From CAYLNH01 sp964384625 (GTDB taxonomy: Bacteria; Verrucomicrobiota; Lentisphaeria; JABSQK01), in the NCBI GenBank assembly GCA_964384625.1, contig CAYLNH010000075.1, positions 1-26,334 of the forward strand: 26,334 nt of DNA, read 5' to 3'. The position numbers and the translations under genes are program-made. This document shows, piece after piece, positions 23,919 through 26,334 of this stretch (positions are counted from its first letter, which is position 1; each line of letters begins with the position of its first letter). The notes below the pieces were generated by a model, which made no database searches, was not told where the DNA came from, and worked only from the letters and a program-made list of their open reading frames with translations.

Positions 23919-24147
23919 GCGGCCGCTGAATCCACCGTGTCGCGGTGCTGCCGGCCATCCGGCAGTGCTGGTGCCGCCGGCAGAACAGGATTGTCTCTCG
24001 GCCCTCCCTGCCGGGGCGGCAGCCGGCGTCGATTCCGGCTTGGCTTGGACGGGACCTGCCGTGGCGCACGAGCTTCAACCAGCACTCTGCAAGCTGCACC
24101 CGCCACGCAAAGCTTGCCGGATCGGGTTTCTGCACTCCGACAAGAGG

Positions 24148-24166
24148 CCCCAAGCTCTGCTTGGGG
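24148..24166. repeat. Hairpin with alternative outer pairing
   Basis: Perfect 8-bp stem CCCCAAGC-TCT-GCTTGGGG. An alternative stem CACTCC (24133-24138) / GGAGTG (24165-24170) shares two bases with it. No T-run follows, so it is not a standard terminator. Confidence 0.6.
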
Positions 24167-24204
24167 AGTGTCTACACCCCCTTCAGTTCAGCTGCCCCGC
24201 CCCT

Positions 24205-24257
24205 CGCCGTTGACGCTGGAAATGGCAAACGTTTTGCCATTTCCAGCGTCAACGGCG
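24205..24257. repeat. Perfect 25-bp inverted repeat with 3-base loop
   Basis: Left arm 24205-24229 and right arm 24233-24257 are exact reverse complements; the loop is CGT. A wobble and a further pair could extend it by two. There is no T-run after it. At 53 bases it is far longer than the terminators elsewhere in the window. Confidence 0.9.
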
Positions 24258-24424
24258 GGAGAGACGGAGCGCATGCGAAATGGAAGGGAGGCTGACACTC
24301 CCCCGGTACATCGGCGCAAACCGGATCGAAGCGCAGCGCTCCAGTATGGTACGTCCTTGTCCCCGCCGCAATGTCCGGCAGTTCTGACGGTGGGCGGGAG
24401 AGCGGGACGACCGGTTCGGAAACG

Positions 24425-24453
24425 AAAAAGGCCGGCCCGGTTACGGGCCGGCC
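24425..24453 (-). terminator. Rho-independent terminator of the yjfI-pspA operon
   Basis: On the minus strand a perfect 10-bp stem GGCCGGCCCG / CGGGCCGGCC with a four-base loop is followed directly by TTTTT (plus-strand A-run 24425-24429). It lies about 20 bases after the pspA stop codon, the expected place. Confidence 0.85.
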
Positions 24454-24473
24454 GGTAGAATTCTTGTGTCCGG

Positions 24474-25163
24474 CTATTTCTTCTTCTTCTTGCCGGCCGC
24501 CATCAGTTTGGCGACTTCCGCGTCGATCTCGGCATCGTCCTCGCTGTACTTGACTTCGAGGTTCTCCGCGTCTTTCGCCGTGTCGACTTCCGCGATTTCT
24601 TCCCAGGCTTCCGCTGTGGCCTCTTGGCTGTTGACGGCCTTTTCGAGGTCGTCGAGCGAGGCCAGCGGGCTGTCGCTGGTGTTGAAGTCGGTCGAGGCTT
24701 TGGCCAGTTCCTGGCGGACCTTGGCGCCCTCCATGCGGGCGGACAGGCGGGCCAGGTTGCTCTTGGCGTTGGCGACCTTGGCGCGGGCCTTGTTCAGCTG
24801 GTCGCGCAGCCGGTTGGTCAGTTCGTCGTTCTTGACGATCTCGGCGTCCAGCGTGGCGATGCGGGCTTCCACTTCCTTCTTCATCGCGACCGCCTTCCGG
24901 ACATCGGCCTCTTCGCCGGCTTCCGCCGCTTTCTTGGCGATGTCGTGGTACTTGGTGGCGTCGCCTTCGGCGTTTTCCTTATCCTTGTTGAGGCGCTTCG
25001 ATTCCGCCATCAGTTTGGCGATCTTGGCTGTGAACTCGGAGATTTGCCGTTCGCTGTCTTCAATGGCGAACTTGCCGTCGTTCACGGGGTCCGACATCGA
25101 GTTGGCGAGGTTGTCTTTCTTGCCGCGGATCATGTTCTTGATGGCTTTCATCAGGCTTGCCAT
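24474..25163 (-). CDS. pspA: PspA/IM30-family membrane-stress protein
   Basis: A 229-residue, almost wholly helical protein. PspA/IM30 proteins coat and repair damaged membranes by ESCRT-III-like assembly. Seen here: an amphipathic N-terminal helix (MASLMKAIKNMIRGKKDNL), then long heptad coiled-coil segments from about 30 to 155 (EDSERQISEFTAKIAKLMAES, EVEARIATLDAEIVKNDEL), an acidic linker rich in Asp/Glu (160-215) and a final run of lysines. AGGAGG lies 9 bases before the ATG. It follows the DUF2170 gene after 30 bases and ends at the terminator. This is the YjfJ-type arrangement of E. coli (yjfI-yjfJ) rather than the pspF-pspABC operon; no PspB, PspC or PspF is present. Confidence 0.85.
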   Translation of the reverse strand: MASLMKAIKNMIRGKKDNLANSMSDPVNDGKFAIEDSERQISEFTAKIAKLMAESKRLNKDKENAEGDATKYHDIAKKAAEAGEEADVRKAVAMKKEVEARIATLDAEIVKNDELTNRLRDQLNKARAKVANAKSNLARLSARMEGAKVRQELAKASTDFNTSDSPLASLDDLEKAVNSQEATAEAWEEIAEVDTAKDAENLEVKYSEDDAEIDAEVAKLMAAGKKKKK

Positions 25164-25193
25164 GTTTGAGGTCCTCCTGTGTTGGTATTGTGC

Positions 25194-25637
25194 TTACTTG
25201 CCAAGTCCAATTTCCAGGACCTCGCGACTCGCGGCAATCGCCTGCCAGAGGCTGTCGATGTTCGCCATCAACTCATCGTCGGACAGCCCGCCGAGCGGCA
25301 TGCTGTCGGTGAGGACCAACGGCCACTTCTGCTCGTTGTCGAGGTCGGGGTCGTCGGCTTCGCTGATGATGGCGTAGGCGTAGGGACAGACGCGGGTGTT
25401 GGCGTCGAGGGCAGCGAGGGCGGTAGCAGTCAGGACTTCCTCTTCGAGGTCGCCGAGGGTTGCCAGCTGGCAGTTGATGAGCAACTGCCTGGTGGTGTCG
25501 TTGATGCTGAGGACGGCGGTGAACGGGTTTTCACTGCCGCCGACACCAGTGTAGACGGCGTCCTCTTCCAGTTGTACGGCGTAGCCGTTCTGTTCGAGGA
25601 CCTGGGCGACTTGATCGAGGCTGTTGATGTTATCCAC
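25194..25637 (-). CDS. DUF2170 (YjfI-like) protein
   Basis: A 147-residue cytosolic protein resembling E. coli YjfI (DUF2170), encoded upstream of the PspA paralogue YjfJ. Its sequence is acidic, with LLINCQLATLGDL, a central VCPYAYAII and a C-terminal DELMANIDSLWQAIAASREVLEIG helix. The first ATG (25652) lies inside the ribosome site GGAGGAAG, which would place translation better at the GTG at 25637, 5 bases downstream; I chose that. Its role is unknown, but conserved linkage to PspA-family genes suggests a membrane-stress function. Confidence 0.7.
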   Translation of the reverse strand: MDNINSLDQVAQVLEQNGYAVQLEEDAVYTGVGGSENPFTAVLSINDTTRQLLINCQLATLGDLEEEVLTATALAALDANTRVCPYAYAIISEADDPDLDNEQKWPLVLTDSMPLGGLSDDELMANIDSLWQAIAASREVLEIGLGK

Positions 25638-25675
25638 GGCGTCTTCCTCCATACGTGTTAAGCTTGCCGACCGCT

Positions 25676-25701
25676 TCCCGGGTGGGGCTCACCCCCCGGG
25701 G
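25676..25701 (-). promoter_or_regulatory. GC-rich hairpin in the 5' leader of the yjfI-pspA operon
   Basis: An imperfect stem pairs CCCGGGTGGGG with CCCCCCGGGG around loop CTCA (25688-25691), with a bulged T and G. It lies between the promoter at 25714-25741 and the ribosome site at about 25645, so it would be transcribed in the leader and could affect translation or act as an attenuator. It may equally be an intergenic repeat. Confidence 0.45.
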
Positions 25702-25713
25702 TAAACTTGCCTC

Positions 25714-25741
25714 AATATAAGGGGTTCCGGCGATCGGGCAA
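25714..25741 (-). promoter_or_regulatory. Sigma-70-like promoter of the yjfI-pspA operon
   Basis: Minus strand: -35 TTGCCC (25741-25736, 4/6), 16-base spacer, -10 TATATT (25719-25714, 5/6). Predicted start near 25707 leaves a leader of about 70 bases. No sigma-54 -24/-12 pair is seen, unlike the classical E. coli psp promoter. Confidence 0.55.
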
Positions 25742-25784
25742 GCGATGTAGAGCAAAGGAACCATGGACAACTCCTGCTGCCGCC

Positions 25785-25802
25785 GGCGGGCGTCTGCCCG
25801 CC
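25785..25802. repeat. Perfect 7-bp hairpin
   Basis: GGCGGGC with loop GTCT and GCCCGCC; resembles units of intergenic palindromic repeats. Confidence 0.5.
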
Positions 25803-25892
25803 ATGCGAGGTTCAGTTGCAGAGAGAGACGTGCAGGGAACGCAGTTATGTACACGTAATATGGACCGGCGCCAGGAATTGTTCCCGCGTCGC

Positions 25893-25913
25893 GAAATGCC
25901 GGAACGGCATTTC
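25893..25913. repeat. Perfect 9-bp hairpin with GAA loop
   Basis: Arms 25893-25901 and 25905-25913 are exact reverse complements. No T-run follows. Confidence 0.6.
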
Positions 25914-26183
25914 AGGTGAGACGGCGAGTCCGCCGCCGGCGGGCGGCGCGCTGGAGACCGCGTCGCTTCGGTGTCAAGACTGCTGAGTTCGGGACCAGCC
26001 CGAAGATTTGATCATTTCTTACTACGTCGTCGCCATGGGCTGCGGTTGCGGCGGCAGCTGGTCCTGGCCGGATTTTCCGCCGCGGCGGATCAGCCTGTGG
26101 CTGACAACATGTCAAAGACGGCTCGCGGGAGAAGGCTTCTGGATTAAGCAAGCCACACCTGCCGCGAAAAGGGCGGGGGAGTC

Positions 26184-26334
26184 GTGGCGAAAGCAAACGA
26201 GGAAGCGGGGAAGCACGGTCCGGCAGCAACCGACCACGCCGCCCTGCCACACGAGGCGGCGGGAAAACAGGGAACTGGAGGCGGCTGTCTGGTGTAGGTG
26301 ACCGATCCTGAAACTCCGCACCGCAAGCTCCGAC
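26184..26334 (+). other. Unresolved open frame at the right edge, possible gene start
   Basis: From GTG 26184 the frame reads VAKANEEAGKHGPAATDHAA..., ends at TAG 26295-26297, and is followed at once by GTG 26298 in the same frame (VTDPETPHRKLR), open to the window end. The composition is more protein-like than the neighbouring noncoding frames, and the layout (short frame, stop, immediate new start) could be the leader of a mobile element such as a group II intron, or just chance. I cannot identify it. Confidence 0.2.

Larger units (their letters stand above)
23919..24473. other. Palindrome-dense gene-free spacer
   Basis: No frame is protein-like. Contents in order: stem CTGCCGG-CCAT-CCGGCAG at 23948-23965 (no T-run); GC-rich self-complementary blocks to about 24060; hairpin at 24148-24166; a perfect 25-bp inverted repeat at 24205-24257; and the terminator of the pspA operon at 24425-24453. 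Confidence 0.6.
25742..26183. other. Gene-free region with palindromes
   Basis: No convincing coding frame. Two perfect hairpins: GGCGGGC-GTCT-GCCCGCC at 25785-25802 and GAAATGCCG-GAA-CGGCATTTC at 25893-25913. Neither is followed by a T-run. The open frames crossing the area are Arg/Pro/Gly-rich and unlike proteins. Confidence 0.45.

Noticed and set aside
25714..25741. Sigma-54 promoter for the pspA operon
   Set aside because: No GG-N10-GC pair with correct spacing was found; a sigma-70-type promoter fits better.
25912..26250. 112-codon minus-strand frame
   Set aside because: Arg/Pro-rich, no ribosome site, crosses a hairpin; not protein-like.

Overview
The window is GC-rich bacterial chromosomal DNA carrying about 17 protein genes plus one broken gene. 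I see no rRNA, tRNA or CRISPR array. Gene content (stand-alone SPFH proteins, a fused MEMO1-AMMECR1 protein, a COG3014/YcfL/LpoB lipoprotein set, palindromic intergenic repeats) suits a Gram-negative bacterium with an outer membrane. A member of the Planctomycetes-Verrucomicrobia-Lentisphaerae group is my best guess, but this is inference and not securely read from the sequence.

Layout. 1-610 is gene-free and begins unusually AT-rich. 620-1611 (+) is a comM (YifB-type Mg-chelatase-like ATPase) with a one-base frameshift in a G8 run, cut off abruptly where the next gene's stop codon begins. 8974-1612 (-) is a tight five-gene operon: a 7-TM SPFH protein, an HflC-like and an HflK-like SPFH protein, a P1B metal ATPase and an ABC-2-type ATPase. 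It is the most interesting system here: three membrane-scaffold proteins genetically wired to two transporters with no FtsH in sight, and with the expected ABC permease missing at the comM junction. 8975-9808 is a gene-free spacer. 9809-11155 (+) is a haem/FAD ferric-reductase-like oxidoreductase. 13637-11385 (-) is RNase R and 15158-13764 (-) is a MEMO1-AMMECR1 fusion with a possible leaderless promoter; a palindromic repeat element lies between them.

15369-17570 (+) holds a small lipoprotein-like gene, an MscS channel and an unknown two-TM protein, followed by a convergent YkgJ-type cysteine-cluster gene (17971-17609, -). 18114-23918 (+) is a long co-directional run: two GT-C membrane glycosyltransferases (one with TPRs) followed by a COG3014 lipoprotein, a YcfL-like lipoprotein and an LpoB-like lipoprotein, i.e. 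an envelope-building set. 23919-24473 is a palindrome-dense spacer with a perfect 25-bp inverted repeat and a clear terminator for the last operon. 25637-24474 (-) is a DUF2170 (YjfI)-PspA pair with a good promoter and a 5'-UTR hairpin. 25742-26334 holds palindromes and an unresolved open frame running off the right edge.

Taken together, much of the window concerns the cell envelope: membrane microdomains (SPFH), membrane stress (PspA, MscS), surface glycosylation (GT-C) and peptidoglycan-synthase-linked lipoproteins. Functional links between the separate operons are inference only.
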